Below, in pieces: positions 43,480-51,986 of a stretch of DNA of 64,000 bases. The DNA lies in contig CAJFQF010000010.1 of the NCBI GenBank assembly GCA_904418995.1, positions 1 through 64,000 of the forward strand, written 5' to 3'. This DNA comes from Heritagella_A intestinalis (GTDB taxonomy: Bacteria; Bacillota; Clostridia; Oscillospirales; Acutalibacteraceae). Each line of letters starts with the position of its first letter. Position 1 is the first letter of the stretch. Under the pieces are notes generated by a model, which was given only the letters and a program-made list of their open reading frames with translations, was not told where the DNA came from and did not search any database. The position numbers and the translations under genes were made by a program.

Positions 43480-44945
43480 GCGTACTGGAACCTCTCCGCT
43501 CTATGCTGGACCAAAAGCAGCTTTCCGCCCTGGAACTGACCCAATATTTTCTGGAAACCATCCGGCGGGACAACCCCGCTCTCCGCGCCCTACTATACAC
43601 GGCAGAGGAAACGGCCCTGGAACAGGCGAAACTGGCAGACCGCCGTTTGGCGGCAAGGGAACCCCTCTCCCCTTTGACCGGCATTCCCATGGTGCTCAAG
43701 GACAACATCAGCACCCGGGGACTGCCTACCACCTGCGGCTCCCGGATGCTGGAGGGATACCGGCCTGTCTATGATGCGGCAGTGTGGGAAGCCTTGGGGA
43801 AACAGGGCGCGGTGCTTTTGGGCAAGGGGAACCTGGACGAATTCGCCATGGGTTCTTCCACGGAAACCTCCTGCTTTGGCCCCAGTCGAAACCCCTGGAA
43901 TCCCTCGCTTTCTCCGGGCGGCTCTTCCGGCGGGCCGGCGGCGGCAGTGGCCGGCGGGCTGGCAGTCTGCGCTCTGGGCTCTGACACAGGCGGCTCCATT
44001 CGGCAGCCGGCGGCCTTCTGTGGGATTACCGGCCTGAAACCCACCTACGGAGCGGTTTCCCGGTGGGGGCTCATCGCCTATGCTTCCAGCCTGGATCAAA
44101 TCGGTCCCATGGCCCTGTGCGCCAAAGATGCCGCCCTGCTGTTAGATACCATTACCGGCCCCGACTCCCGGGACGACACCCACCGGGGATTGGCTCCCGT
44201 TTCCGGCTCTTTGGAGGAACCGATTCGGGGACAGAAAGCCGCCATTCCCCGGGAAATGCTGGAAGGCGCTTCCCCTGCCGCCATTGGCGCGGTAGAGGAT
44301 ACCCTCCGGCGGCTGGAAGCCCTGGGCGTCTCTGTGGAGGAAATCTCCCTGCCGGCGTTACAGCTGGCCGCCCCCGCCTATTACATTGTCGCTTGCGCCG
44401 AGGCCTCCTCCAATCTGGCCCGGTATGACGGAATCCGCTACGGCCATCGGAGCCAAAAGCCCGCTGCCAGCTTTCAAGAGGCGGTGGGCAACAGCCGCCG
44501 GGAGGGCTTTGGCCCGGAGGTGCGCCGGCGCATCCTCATGGGGGCCTGGGTGCTCTCTGCCGGCCACCGGGAGCAATATTACCAGCAAGCCCAAAAGGCC
44601 CGGCAGGCGGTCAAGGATTCCCTGCTGGAAGCCCTTTCCCGGTTCGATTTCCTGCTGGCTCCCCCCTTCCCCGCCACGGAGCTGCCCTTGGGACAGGCCC
44701 TGAAAGACCCGGTTGCCCTGTATCAGGCGGATTTGTGTACGGTGCCTGCCAGTCTGGCCGGCCTGCCGGCCCTATCCACCCCCAGCGCGGTTTGGGAAAA
44801 CGACCATCCCACCGGGGTGCAGCTCATCAGCCGGCCCTTTGCCGACGGTCTGCTTCTCCGGGTGGCCCATCACTTGGAACAGACGGGAACCCGCCTCCCG
44901 CTTCCAAAGCCTGTAGCTGCCCTGCTGCAAAAGGAGGTTCTGTGA
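43476..44945 (+). CDS. gatA: Asp-tRNA(Asn)/Glu-tRNA(Gln) amidotransferase subunit A
   Basis: 489 residues of the amidase-signature family. The catalytic Lys is in GIPMVLKDNIST, the cis-Ser in ALGSDTGGSIRQPAAF, and the nucleophile Ser in SPGGSSGGPAAAVAGG. It releases ammonia from glutamine for transamidation on GatB. The start is the GTG at 43476 overlapping the gatC stop, with AAAGGGGG upstream. The frame is open further left within gatC, but without similarity. Confidence 0.95.
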   Translation: MSVLEPLRSMLDQKQLSALELTQYFLETIRRDNPALRALLYTAEETALEQAKLADRRLAAREPLSPLTGIPMVLKDNISTRGLPTTCGSRMLEGYRPVYDAAVWEALGKQGAVLLGKGNLDEFAMGSSTETSCFGPSRNPWNPSLSPGGSSGGPAAAVAGGLAVCALGSDTGGSIRQPAAFCGITGLKPTYGAVSRWGLIAYASSLDQIGPMALCAKDAALLLDTITGPDSRDDTHRGLAPVSGSLEEPIRGQKAAIPREMLEGASPAAIGAVEDTLRRLEALGVSVEEISLPALQLAAPAYYIVACAEASSNLARYDGIRYGHRSQKPAASFQEAVGNSRREGFGPEVRRRILMGAWVLSAGHREQYYQQAQKARQAVKDSLLEALSRFDFLLAPPFPATELPLGQALKDPVALYQADLCTVPASLAGLPALSTPSAVWENDHPTGVQLISRPFADGLLLRVAHHLEQTGTRLPLPKPVAALLQKEVL

Positions 44946-46366
44946 TGGAATACGAACTGGTCTGCGGCCTGGAGACCCATGTGGAGCTCTCCACCAAAAC
45001 CAAGCTGTTCTGCGACTGCCCCACTGCCTTTGGCGGGGAGCCCAACACCCGGTGCTGCCCGGTGTGTTTGGGACTGCCCGGCAGCCTGCCCAAGCTCAAT
45101 CGGGAGGCTGTGGGCTTTACGGTGCTGGCGGGGCTGGCCCTGGGGTGCACCATTTCTCCCCGTTCCCATATGGACCGGAAAAATTACTGCTATCCGGATT
45201 TGCCCAAAGCCTATCAGATTTCCCAATACGATGTGCCTCTGTGCCGGGACGGCCAGGTGACCCTCTCCAACGGCCGGGTCATCCGCATTGCCCGCATCCA
45301 CTTGGAAGAGGACGCTGGGAAGCTGATTCACCGGCAGGGGGAAACCTGCATTGACTACAACCGCTGCGGCGTGCCCCTTATCGAGGTGGTGACGGAGCCG
45401 GATTTCCGCTCCGTGGAGGAAGCCCGGGAGTATTTAGAGCTGCTCCGGCTGACCATGCGGTATCTGGGAATCTCCGACTGCAAAATGCAGGAGGGCTCCC
45501 TGCGCAGCGATGTGAATGTCTCCCTGCGGCCTAAAGGTGCAAAAAGTTACGGTGTGCGCACGGAAATCAAAAACATGAACTCCTTTACCTTTATGGAGCG
45601 GGCCATCCGCTATGAGGCCCGGCGGCAGGAGGCCATTCTCCGACAGGGGGGCTCCGTTTCCCAGGAAACCCTGCGGTATCTGCCGGAACAAGACCGCACC
45701 GAGCCCATGCGCAGTAAGGAGGACGCCCAGGATTACCGCTTTTTCCCGGAACCGGATCTATGCACCGTGGCAGTTTCCCCGGAGTGGGTGGAAAAACTGC
45801 GGGGCTCCCTGCCGGAGCTGCCCCGGGAAAAGCAATCCCGGTTCCAAAAAGAATACGGCCTGCCGGAAGAGGACGCCAAGCTGCTAGTGCAGCACCGGAA
45901 AATCGCGGAATATTTCGAGGAAACGGCCCGGGAAGTGGAGGAACCGCGAAACGCCGCCCGATGCATTTTGGAGCAGGTATTCCGCCGGTTGAAAACCGAA
46001 GAGGAAAAAGAGCAGGGAGAGATTCCCGTCCCGCCGGAGGAGCTCAGTGGGCTGATTCGCCTGCTGGAAACAAAAAAGATTCGCCGGGACCTGCTGCGCT
46101 CCACCTTAGAAACCATGCTGGACACCGGCAAGTCCTGGAAAGAAATCCTAAAGCCGGAAGATTTAGAGGGCATTTCCCCGGAGAAGCTCCGGGCACTATG
46201 CCAAAAGGCTATCGAGAACAACGCAAAGGCGGCCCAGGAATACCGGGACGGCAAGGAAAAGGCCCTGAAAGCCCTCATGGGCGCTGTCATGCGGGAGTGC
46301 CGGGGCAAGGCCGACCCTGCCCAGACGGAAGCTCTGCTGAAAGCGCTGCTGCAAGAACCGTGCTGA
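44945..46366 (+). CDS. gatB: Asp-tRNA(Asn)/Glu-tRNA(Gln) amidotransferase subunit B
   Basis: 473 residues. YELVCGLETHVELSTKTKLF opens the kinase-like cradle domain. The zinc cysteines are in CDCPTAFGGEPNTRCCPVC, and CPVCLGLPGSLPKLN is a family signature. LRSDVNVSLRP and the helical/YqeY tail domain follow. It phosphorylates and amidates misacylated Glu-tRNA(Gln) or Asp-tRNA(Asn). The ATG overlaps the gatA stop by one base (TGATG). The set suggests the cell lacks GlnRS, AsnRS or both, which cannot be checked here. Confidence 0.96.
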   Translation: MEYELVCGLETHVELSTKTKLFCDCPTAFGGEPNTRCCPVCLGLPGSLPKLNREAVGFTVLAGLALGCTISPRSHMDRKNYCYPDLPKAYQISQYDVPLCRDGQVTLSNGRVIRIARIHLEEDAGKLIHRQGETCIDYNRCGVPLIEVVTEPDFRSVEEAREYLELLRLTMRYLGISDCKMQEGSLRSDVNVSLRPKGAKSYGVRTEIKNMNSFTFMERAIRYEARRQEAILRQGGSVSQETLRYLPEQDRTEPMRSKEDAQDYRFFPEPDLCTVAVSPEWVEKLRGSLPELPREKQSRFQKEYGLPEEDAKLLVQHRKIAEYFEETAREVEEPRNAARCILEQVFRRLKTEEEKEQGEIPVPPEELSGLIRLLETKKIRRDLLRSTLETMLDTGKSWKEILKPEDLEGISPEKLRALCQKAIENNAKAAQEYRDGKEKALKALMGAVMRECRGKADPAQTEALLKALLQEPC

Positions 46367-46401
46367 ACCATTACCTTTACTTTTAGGAGGGAGGCAACCC
46401 C

Positions 46402-47373
46402 ATGGATGAAAAGAGATTTGCCGTATTGATTGACGCGGAAAATGTTTCCAACTCTTATATTAAATATATTTTAGACGAGATTTCCAACTACGGAAACGTC
46501 ACCTACAAGCGGATTTACGGCGACTGGACCAGCGCCGCCGCTGCCGGCTGGAAAAAGCAGCTTCTGGAAAATTCTATTACGCCGGTGCAGCAGTACAGCT
46601 ACACCTATGGCAAAAACGCCACAGACTCCGCCATGATTATCGACGCTATGGACATCCTCTATTCCGGCAACGTGGACGGCTTCTGCCTGGTGTCCAGCGA
46701 CAGCGACTTTACCAAGCTGGCCATGCGTTTGCGGGAATCCGGCATGATGGTCATCGGCATGGGAGAAAAGAAAACCCCCAAGCCCTTCAGCGTGGCCTGC
46801 AACGTGTTTAAATATCTGGAAGTCCTCATGGCCGACGCGGAAGCCGAAGCCGCCGAAGAGGAGAAATCCAATCAGGATGAGGCGGGCAGCGGCGAAAACA
46901 TGACGGACATCGACACCATTCTCAAGGCCATGGTGAACATCATCAGCGAGAACGGCGACGAGGAAAAGGGCATCAGCATCGGCGAGCTGGGGAACCTGCT
47001 CTTAAAGCGGTATCCGGACTTTGACGTGCGGAACTACGGCTATACCAAGCTGTCTAAATTTCTCTCCGCCTTTGACGGCCTGAGCCTGAGCCGCCACAAC
47101 AATGTGCTCTTTGTCTCCCTGCGCCAGAACCACCTGGACGCCGATACTGTCCGCTCCGCCATTGTGGCCTATGTGCGGGATTGGGAGCGGGCCCGCAACG
47201 GCAAGCTGAACCTGGGCCAGCTGAACCAGTGGCTCACCGAGCAGTTCCCCCAGTTCAATGTGAAGAACTACGGCTACACCACCTTTGTGAAGTTTGTCAG
47301 CGACATCCACGGCCTGTCTGTGCGCAGCAGCGGCAAAAACGGCCGGATTAAGCATGTACAGCTCATTCAGTAA
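46402..47373 (+). CDS. NYN-domain protein with two OST-HTH (LOTUS) domains
   Basis: 323 residues. Residues about 1-145 form a NYN/PIN-like nuclease domain: RFAVLIDAENVSNSYIKYIL, TYGKNATDSAMIIDAMD and GFCLVSSDSDFTKLAMRLRE supply the clustered Asp residues for metal binding. An acidic linker (AEAEAAEEEKSN) leads to two related C-terminal modules, one with RYPDFDVRNYGYTKLSKFLS and one with QFPQFNVKNYGYTTFVKFVS. This is the OST-HTH plan, a winged-helix RNA-binding domain. The likely role is RNA cleavage or turnover in the cytoplasm. GGAGGGAGG precedes the ATG, 35 bases after gatB. Confidence 0.88.
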   Translation: MDEKRFAVLIDAENVSNSYIKYILDEISNYGNVTYKRIYGDWTSAAAAGWKKQLLENSITPVQQYSYTYGKNATDSAMIIDAMDILYSGNVDGFCLVSSDSDFTKLAMRLRESGMMVIGMGEKKTPKPFSVACNVFKYLEVLMADAEAEAAEEEKSNQDEAGSGENMTDIDTILKAMVNIISENGDEEKGISIGELGNLLLKRYPDFDVRNYGYTKLSKFLSAFDGLSLSRHNNVLFVSLRQNHLDADTVRSAIVAYVRDWERARNGKLNLGQLNQWLTEQFPQFNVKNYGYTTFVKFVSDIHGLSVRSSGKNGRIKHVQLIQ

Positions 47374-47390
47374 TCCCTTTTGCAAAACAA

Positions 47391-47441
47391 ACAGCCCGAA
47401 CCAGTGTCCCAGAAGGGAAGCCGGTTCGGGCTGTATTTTTC
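47391..47441 (+). terminator. Bidirectional terminator between the NYN gene and the HAD phosphatase
   Basis: A perfect 12-bp stem (acagcccgaacc / ggttcgggctgt) is followed by ATTTTT on the plus strand and TTTGTTTTG on the minus strand. Confidence 0.9.
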
Positions 47442-47443
47442 GG

Positions 47444-48226
47444 CTATTCTTTGAAAAAATGGTTTTCTAAAAAGGCGGGGACGTTCCCACACTGCACCGG
47501 GAAGCGGGCCAGCAGCGCCGGATGGGCGGTTTCCATGAGCACAGGATGGCCCACGGTTTCCAGCATGGGGACATCGTTGAAGTTGTCCCCGAAGGCCATG
47601 ACCTCCTCCGGCAAAATGTTCAACGATTGGCACAGGGTACGGATACCCACTCCCTTATCTGCCAGGGTGAAATCCAGCCATTGAAGGCCGGCCACGGCTC
47701 CGCGAAAGTGGCGGTTCCACTTAGGGGCCAGCTCTGCTTCTGTTTTGCGGGTATCCGGCACACAGAAAGCGGATACCTTAATAATATCCTCTTGGATTTC
47801 TCCCGGATTCTGGATAAGCGCTATGTTGTTTCCGGTAAAGTCCCGGATATGGGTGACGACTTCCTGGGCCTTGGGCATGAGATAGCTGATATTTGCCCCG
47901 GAAATGAGCACCTCGCACTCGGGCCGGGCCACAATCTCCCCGATGAGCTGTTCCGCCAGAGCCCGGTCCATGGCGGTCTTTCCCAGCACCGGGGCGGCCT
48001 CCCCTTTTCCGTAGACAATGGCGCCGTTCTCACAGAGATAGTAGATTTCATCTGCCACCGGGGCAAAGAGCCGGCGCAGGCTGGTATACTGCCGGCCGCT
48101 GGCGGCGCAGAAGGCAATGCCCTGCTGGGCCAGCCGGCGGATGAGGGGGAACAGGGCTTCCGGCAGGGTTTTGGCGTCCCCTTGCAGCAGGGTGCCGTCA
48201 ATATCGCTGGCCACCAAACGAATCAT
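47444..48226 (-). CDS. Cof-type HAD-superfamily phosphatase
   Basis: 260 residues. The nucleophile motif is LVASDIDGTLLQGD, motif II is FCAASGRQYTSL, and the C-terminal motif is MAFGDNFNDVPMLETVG. A C2-type cap lies between motifs II and III. Members dephosphorylate sugar phosphates, FMN or pyridoxal phosphate; the substrate cannot be assigned. GGAGG precedes the ATG. It lies 22 bases after the DUF4430 gene and probably shares its transcript. Confidence 0.88.
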   Translation of the reverse strand: MIRLVASDIDGTLLQGDAKTLPEALFPLIRRLAQQGIAFCAASGRQYTSLRRLFAPVADEIYYLCENGAIVYGKGEAAPVLGKTAMDRALAEQLIGEIVARPECEVLISGANISYLMPKAQEVVTHIRDFTGNNIALIQNPGEIQEDIIKVSAFCVPDTRKTEAELAPKWNRHFRGAVAGLQWLDFTLADKGVGIRTLCQSLNILPEEVMAFGDNFNDVPMLETVGHPVLMETAHPALLARFPVQCGNVPAFLENHFFKE

Positions 48227-48248
48227 CAGGCTGCCTCCTTTTGCCCCC

Positions 48249-48641
48249 TTACCAGCCTACGGTAAGGGTCAGTTCAAAGGTATCCCCATCGGCAATGGGG
48301 GTGGCGTCTACGCCGGTGGTGAGGCTTTCCCCACCCTTGGTCAGGCACCACCACTCCTCTTGAGACTCATCGGCGGTAACGCCATCCACTGTCTGGACAT
48401 AAAATCCGGCGGACTGCTCTTCTCCGGCAATGAGGCCCTCCTGCTCCAGCGCGCCCCGGAGGTATTCCTCTGTTGTCCGGATTTCGTGTTCCCGGAGCAT
48501 CTGGCCGTCGGTGTACACCTGCACGGTAATCTGCTTGACGCCCTCTTCTGTTTGCGGCCTGGTAAACCAATAGACTGCCAGCAGGGCTGCCACTGCCACT
48601 ACCAGAATGCCCACGCCCAAAAGGGTCTTTTTATTTTTCAT
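48249..48641 (-). CDS. Membrane-anchored DUF4430 protein
   Basis: 130 residues. A short basic start and one transmembrane helix (TLLGVGILVVAVAALLAVYW) precede an exported domain with ITVQVYTDG, TTEEYLRGALEQEGLI and WWCLTKGGESLTTGVDATPI, ending in FELTLTVGW. This matches the DUF4430 / transcobalamin C-terminal-like fold, often found on cell-surface proteins and thought to bind ligands. The ATG of MKNKKTL follows AAAGGAG. Function is unknown. Confidence 0.75.
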   Translation of the reverse strand: MKNKKTLLGVGILVVAVAALLAVYWFTRPQTEEGVKQITVQVYTDGQMLREHEIRTTEEYLRGALEQEGLIAGEEQSAGFYVQTVDGVTADESQEEWWCLTKGGESLTTGVDATPIADGDTFELTLTVGW

Positions 48642-48694
48642 GGGGGTCTTCACTCCTTTGCTAAAGTAGTAAAATGGAAAAGGCTTACCCCCTT

Positions 48695-48703
48695 ATTATA
48701 ACA
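48695..48703 (-). promoter_or_regulatory. Extended -10 promoter of the DUF4430/HAD unit
   Basis: Minus-strand TGTTATAAT, a TGn-extended -10, lies about 55 bases before the DUF4430 start. No good -35 is visible. Confidence 0.5.
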
Positions 48704-48775
48704 TATCCGCTCGGAGATTTTAGGAAAAAACGGCCAATTCCGGGAATTTTTTGTCCGGCTTCCCCTCCGGACTGC

Positions 48776-48822
48776 AAAAAAGCCACCTGAACACAATCTG
48801 GGGCGGTTCAGATGGCTTTTTC
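48776..48822 (-). terminator. Terminator of the acyl-CoA synthetase operon
   Basis: The stem aaaaagccacctgaac / gttcagatggcttttt (one G-U in the minus-strand RNA) ends in TTTTTT. Confidence 0.8.
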
Positions 48823-48838
48823 TATTACAGGCAGCGGA

Positions 48839-50479
48839 TTAGTCCATACCGCCCCGAATTTCCACCCGGCGGACTTTGCCGCTGATGGTCTTGGGCAGCT
48901 CTGCCACAAAGTCAATAATCCGGGGATACTTATAGGGGGCTGTCTGCTTCTTTACATAGTTTTGCAGCTCTTTTTTCAGTTCGTCACTGGCTTCATAGCC
49001 ACGGGACAGCACAATGGTGGCCTTGACCACCTGGCCCCGGATCGGGTCCGGCACGCCGGTAATGGCGCATTCCAGCACAGCGGGGTGCTCCATGAGCACG
49101 CTCTCAATTTCAAAAGGCCCGATGCGGTAGCCGGAAGACTTGATGATGTCGTCGTTGCGGCCGATATACCAGAAATAGCCGTCCTCATCCTGCCAGGCCG
49201 TATCGCCGGTGTGGTAGATGCCATCGTGCCACGCGCTGCGGGTGCGCTCTTCATCCCGGTAATAGCCGTCGAAGAGGCCCACGGGCTTGCCCTTGTCGGT
49301 GCGTACCACGATTTCGCCTACCTCGCCGGTGGGAACCGTGCGGCCTTGGGCATCCACCAAATCCACCGCATAGCAGGGATTGGGCCGGCCGGTGGAACCG
49401 GGCTTGGGCTTGGTGCCTACCGGGTTATAGAGAAGCAGGGTGGTCTCGCTCTGACCAAAGCCCTCCATAAGCCGCAGGCCCGTGGCCTTATAGAACTGGT
49501 TGAACACCTCGGGATTCAAGGGCTCGCCGGCAATGCTGGCGTGCTGCAGGGAAGAAAGGTCGTACTTGGACAAATCCTCCTTGATGAAGAACCGGTACAT
49601 AGTGGGCGGCGCGCAGAAGGTGGTGATCTGATACTTGGCGAAGAGGGGCAGAATCTGCTCTGCATGGAAGCGGTCAAAGTCGCAGACAAAGATGCCCGCC
49701 TCCATGAACCACTGGCCATAGAGCTTCCCCCACATGGATTTCATCCAGCCGGTGTCGGAGATGGTCAGGTGCAGGCCGTCAGGCACAACATTCTGCCAGT
49801 ATTTCGCCGTGACAATGTGGGCAATGGGATAGGTGAAGTCATGGCAGACCATTTTGGGCATACCGGTGGTGCCGGAGGTGAAATAAATGAGCATGGGGTC
49901 AGACGCCAAGGTCTCCACCCGCTTGAATTCATCAGAGTACTTGAGATATTCCTTGTCAAAGTCCACCCAGTCGGCGTGCTTCCCGTGGACGCTGATCTTG
50001 ATCTCCACTGTGGGACACTCCGGCAGGGCCGTATCCACGTGCTCCGCCACATCGCCGTCTGTGGTGCAGATCACCGCCTTAATGCCGGCGGCGTTGCAGC
50101 GGTAAGCGATGTCCTTTTTGGTCAGCTGGTTGGTGGCGGGAATGCCCACAGCCCCCAGCTTGTGGAGCCCCAGCAGGACGAACCAGAACTGATAGTGGCG
50201 CTTCAAGATGAGCAGTACCCGGTCTCCCCGGCTGATGCCCAGGGAAGAAAACAGGTTGGCCGCCCGGTTGCTGGCTTTGGAGATTTCAGAAAAGGTGAAG
50301 GTGTGCTCCTCCCCTGCCTCGTTGCACCAGAGCATAGCCCGGCGCACCGGCTCTTTCTCAGCGATAACGTCCACCACATCATAGGCAAAGTTGAAATCCG
50401 GCTGATACACCGGCTCAAACCCTACCAGCTGGCCGTCATAAAAGGTCTCGCGGCAATATTTCTGATGAATATTCAGCAT
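48839..50479 (-). CDS. AMP-forming acyl-CoA synthetase
   Basis: 546 residues of the ANL superfamily. The P-loop is LIYFTSGTTGMPKM, A5 is GFGQSETTLL, A7 is YHTGDTAWQDEDGYFWYIGR, A8 is SGYRIGPFEIESVL, and the A10 lysine is in PKTISGKVRR. The overall pattern resembles medium-chain or short-chain acyl-CoA synthetases. It would activate a carboxylic acid with ATP and CoA; chain length is not readable. It overlaps the XRE-cupin regulator gene by seven bases, so both are co-translated. GAGGAAGAGGAG precedes the ATG. A terminator follows. Confidence 0.9.
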   Translation of the reverse strand: MLNIHQKYCRETFYDGQLVGFEPVYQPDFNFAYDVVDVIAEKEPVRRAMLWCNEAGEEHTFTFSEISKASNRAANLFSSLGISRGDRVLLILKRHYQFWFVLLGLHKLGAVGIPATNQLTKKDIAYRCNAAGIKAVICTTDGDVAEHVDTALPECPTVEIKISVHGKHADWVDFDKEYLKYSDEFKRVETLASDPMLIYFTSGTTGMPKMVCHDFTYPIAHIVTAKYWQNVVPDGLHLTISDTGWMKSMWGKLYGQWFMEAGIFVCDFDRFHAEQILPLFAKYQITTFCAPPTMYRFFIKEDLSKYDLSSLQHASIAGEPLNPEVFNQFYKATGLRLMEGFGQSETTLLLYNPVGTKPKPGSTGRPNPCYAVDLVDAQGRTVPTGEVGEIVVRTDKGKPVGLFDGYYRDEERTRSAWHDGIYHTGDTAWQDEDGYFWYIGRNDDIIKSSGYRIGPFEIESVLMEHPAVLECAITGVPDPIRGQVVKATIVLSRGYEASDELKKELQNYVKKQTAPYKYPRIIDFVAELPKTISGKVRRVEIRGGMD

Positions 50480-51060
50480 GACTCCTCTTCCTCCTGGTCT
50501 TTGATGACAATGGCAAGAAACTGGCAGGGTTCTCCCCCGGTGGCGATCATGCCGTGGCCGCGGCCGGAATCATAGAAAATGGCATCCCCAGCTTTGAGCT
50601 CCTCGGTGTGCTCCTCCATCTGCACCTTGAGCTTGCCGGAAAGGATATAGTCGAATTCCTGGCCCGCGTGGGTGGAAAGGGCAATGGGAGCCTCCTGTTC
50701 TTCCGGAATGTACGGGGCGGTTACCAAAAACGGCTCCGCCAGCTTGTGCTTCAGGCGATACCCCAGGTGTTTATAGGTAAAGCCCTTGCGGCGGCGCATA
50801 TCCAGGCCCTCGTCCTTGCGCACAATACAGTAGAAGGAAAGGCGGGGATCCTCGCCGGTGAGCAGCTCCACAATGTCCACGCCGAATTTGTCGGCGCACT
50901 TGTACAGGAAAGTGAAATTAAAGTCCTTCTTCCCTTCCTCGCACATCCGGTATTCCTCCGGAGAGACACCCAGGGCCTCTGCCATTTCCTCCATGGTGAA
51001 CTCACAGATTTCCCGCAGCGCACGGATGCGCTCGGCAATCTCAACGACTCTTGCTTCCAT
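50473..51060 (-). CDS. XRE-family regulator with C-terminal cupin domain
   Basis: 195 residues. An N-terminal helix-turn-helix (about 8-65: RIRALREICEFTMEEMAEAL, GVSPEEYRMCEEG) is followed by a single cupin barrel (about 110-190) with STHAGQEFDYILSGKLKVQM, LKAGDAIFYDSGRGHGM. Such proteins usually sense a small metabolite through the cupin. Co-translation with an acyl-CoA synthetase suggests the ligand is the acid or its CoA ester. AAAGGGG lies upstream of the ATG. Confidence 0.88.
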   Translation of the reverse strand: MEARVVEIAERIRALREICEFTMEEMAEALGVSPEEYRMCEEGKKDFNFTFLYKCADKFGVDIVELLTGEDPRLSFYCIVRKDEGLDMRRRKGFTYKHLGYRLKHKLAEPFLVTAPYIPEEQEAPIALSTHAGQEFDYILSGKLKVQMEEHTEELKAGDAIFYDSGRGHGMIATGGEPCQFLAIVIKDQEEEESC

Positions 51061-51134
51061 ATAGGTGTCATAACCCCTTTCGTAATAAATATTGTAATGG
51101 TGGTGCTTTTATAGTCTCATCGGTAAAGCAAATG

Positions 51135-51965
51135 TTAAAACCTGCAATAATGAACGGCAACCCCATTATCAGCAGCCGCAATTTTAAATGTTGCAAATTT
51201 GCTGTCAGAATCGTCCGCAAGGAAAGGGGCTGTAAGCTCACATTCCAAATTACTTTCCAGGCAAAACTTATAAAATTCATCTATCAATTTGATAAATTCA
51301 TCTAATTGCGTCGAGGAAATGCTTATACCACCATATACTTCCAATACATCATCGCCTAGATAAGAATCTACATTTTCATCAAATTCCTCCAGCTTTTCAA
51401 TAAAGGAAGCAAAATACTCGCCAATTTTCCCCTCCGCAGTACTGTCCTCTCCATCATATTCAATGGTTATGGAGAAATTATAACTATACCACACATTTAC
51501 GTCAGAGACATCTTCTTTTTTGTTTCCCCACGGAATAACATCGCTGTGCTTATCATCAAACACGTAGGTAATGATTTCGTCATCCTGGTCATAATATTCC
51601 AAACATTTACAGGTTACATACGGCTTTAAATTTTCGGATAAAACATCCTGCCAGTAGGCATAGCCATATTTTTCATCATACCCATCATATCCAATTTTGA
51701 TAGTCAGCTTTTTTCCTTTGTCCGCCTTGGCAAGCAACTGGTAAAAAGGATTCTGAGCATCCTTTTTTTGAACCCCTTTCACAGCGGCTTCCAAAGTGGT
51801 ATCCAACTGATATTGCTGACCATCCAAAGTAATCTCTAGGCAACTGATACGGTTATAATCAATTGCACCATAATGCCTTTGCAGTTCCTGGATAAATGCC
51901 TCGACTTTCTTTGTGTGGTTGTACACGCAGATTTTTTCCAACGTAATTACTTCTACGCCCATCAT
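51135..51965 (-). CDS. Unknown protein, A+T-rich island gene 2
   Basis: 276 residues, not recognised. It is soluble, acidic and rich in Asp, Tyr and Lys, with segments such as KKLTIKIGYDGYDEKYGYAY and EYYDQDDEIITYVFDDKHSD, and has no signal peptide or membrane helix. Codon usage is A+T-rich, unlike the G+C-rich genes on both sides, which suggests recent acquisition. Two ATG codons stand side by side; AGAGGG fits the second slightly better. It lies 21 bases after the other island gene on the same strand, so the two form a unit. Possible roles such as defence or immunity are guesses only. Confidence 0.7.
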   Translation of the reverse strand: MMGVEVITLEKICVYNHTKKVEAFIQELQRHYGAIDYNRISCLEITLDGQQYQLDTTLEAAVKGVQKKDAQNPFYQLLAKADKGKKLTIKIGYDGYDEKYGYAYWQDVLSENLKPYVTCKCLEYYDQDDEIITYVFDDKHSDVIPWGNKKEDVSDVNVWYSYNFSITIEYDGEDSTAEGKIGEYFASFIEKLEEFDENVDSYLGDDVLEVYGGISISSTQLDEFIKLIDEFYKFCLESNLECELTAPFLADDSDSKFATFKIAAADNGVAVHYCRF

Positions 51966-51986
51966 CGACCCTCTTTATCAAACCGT

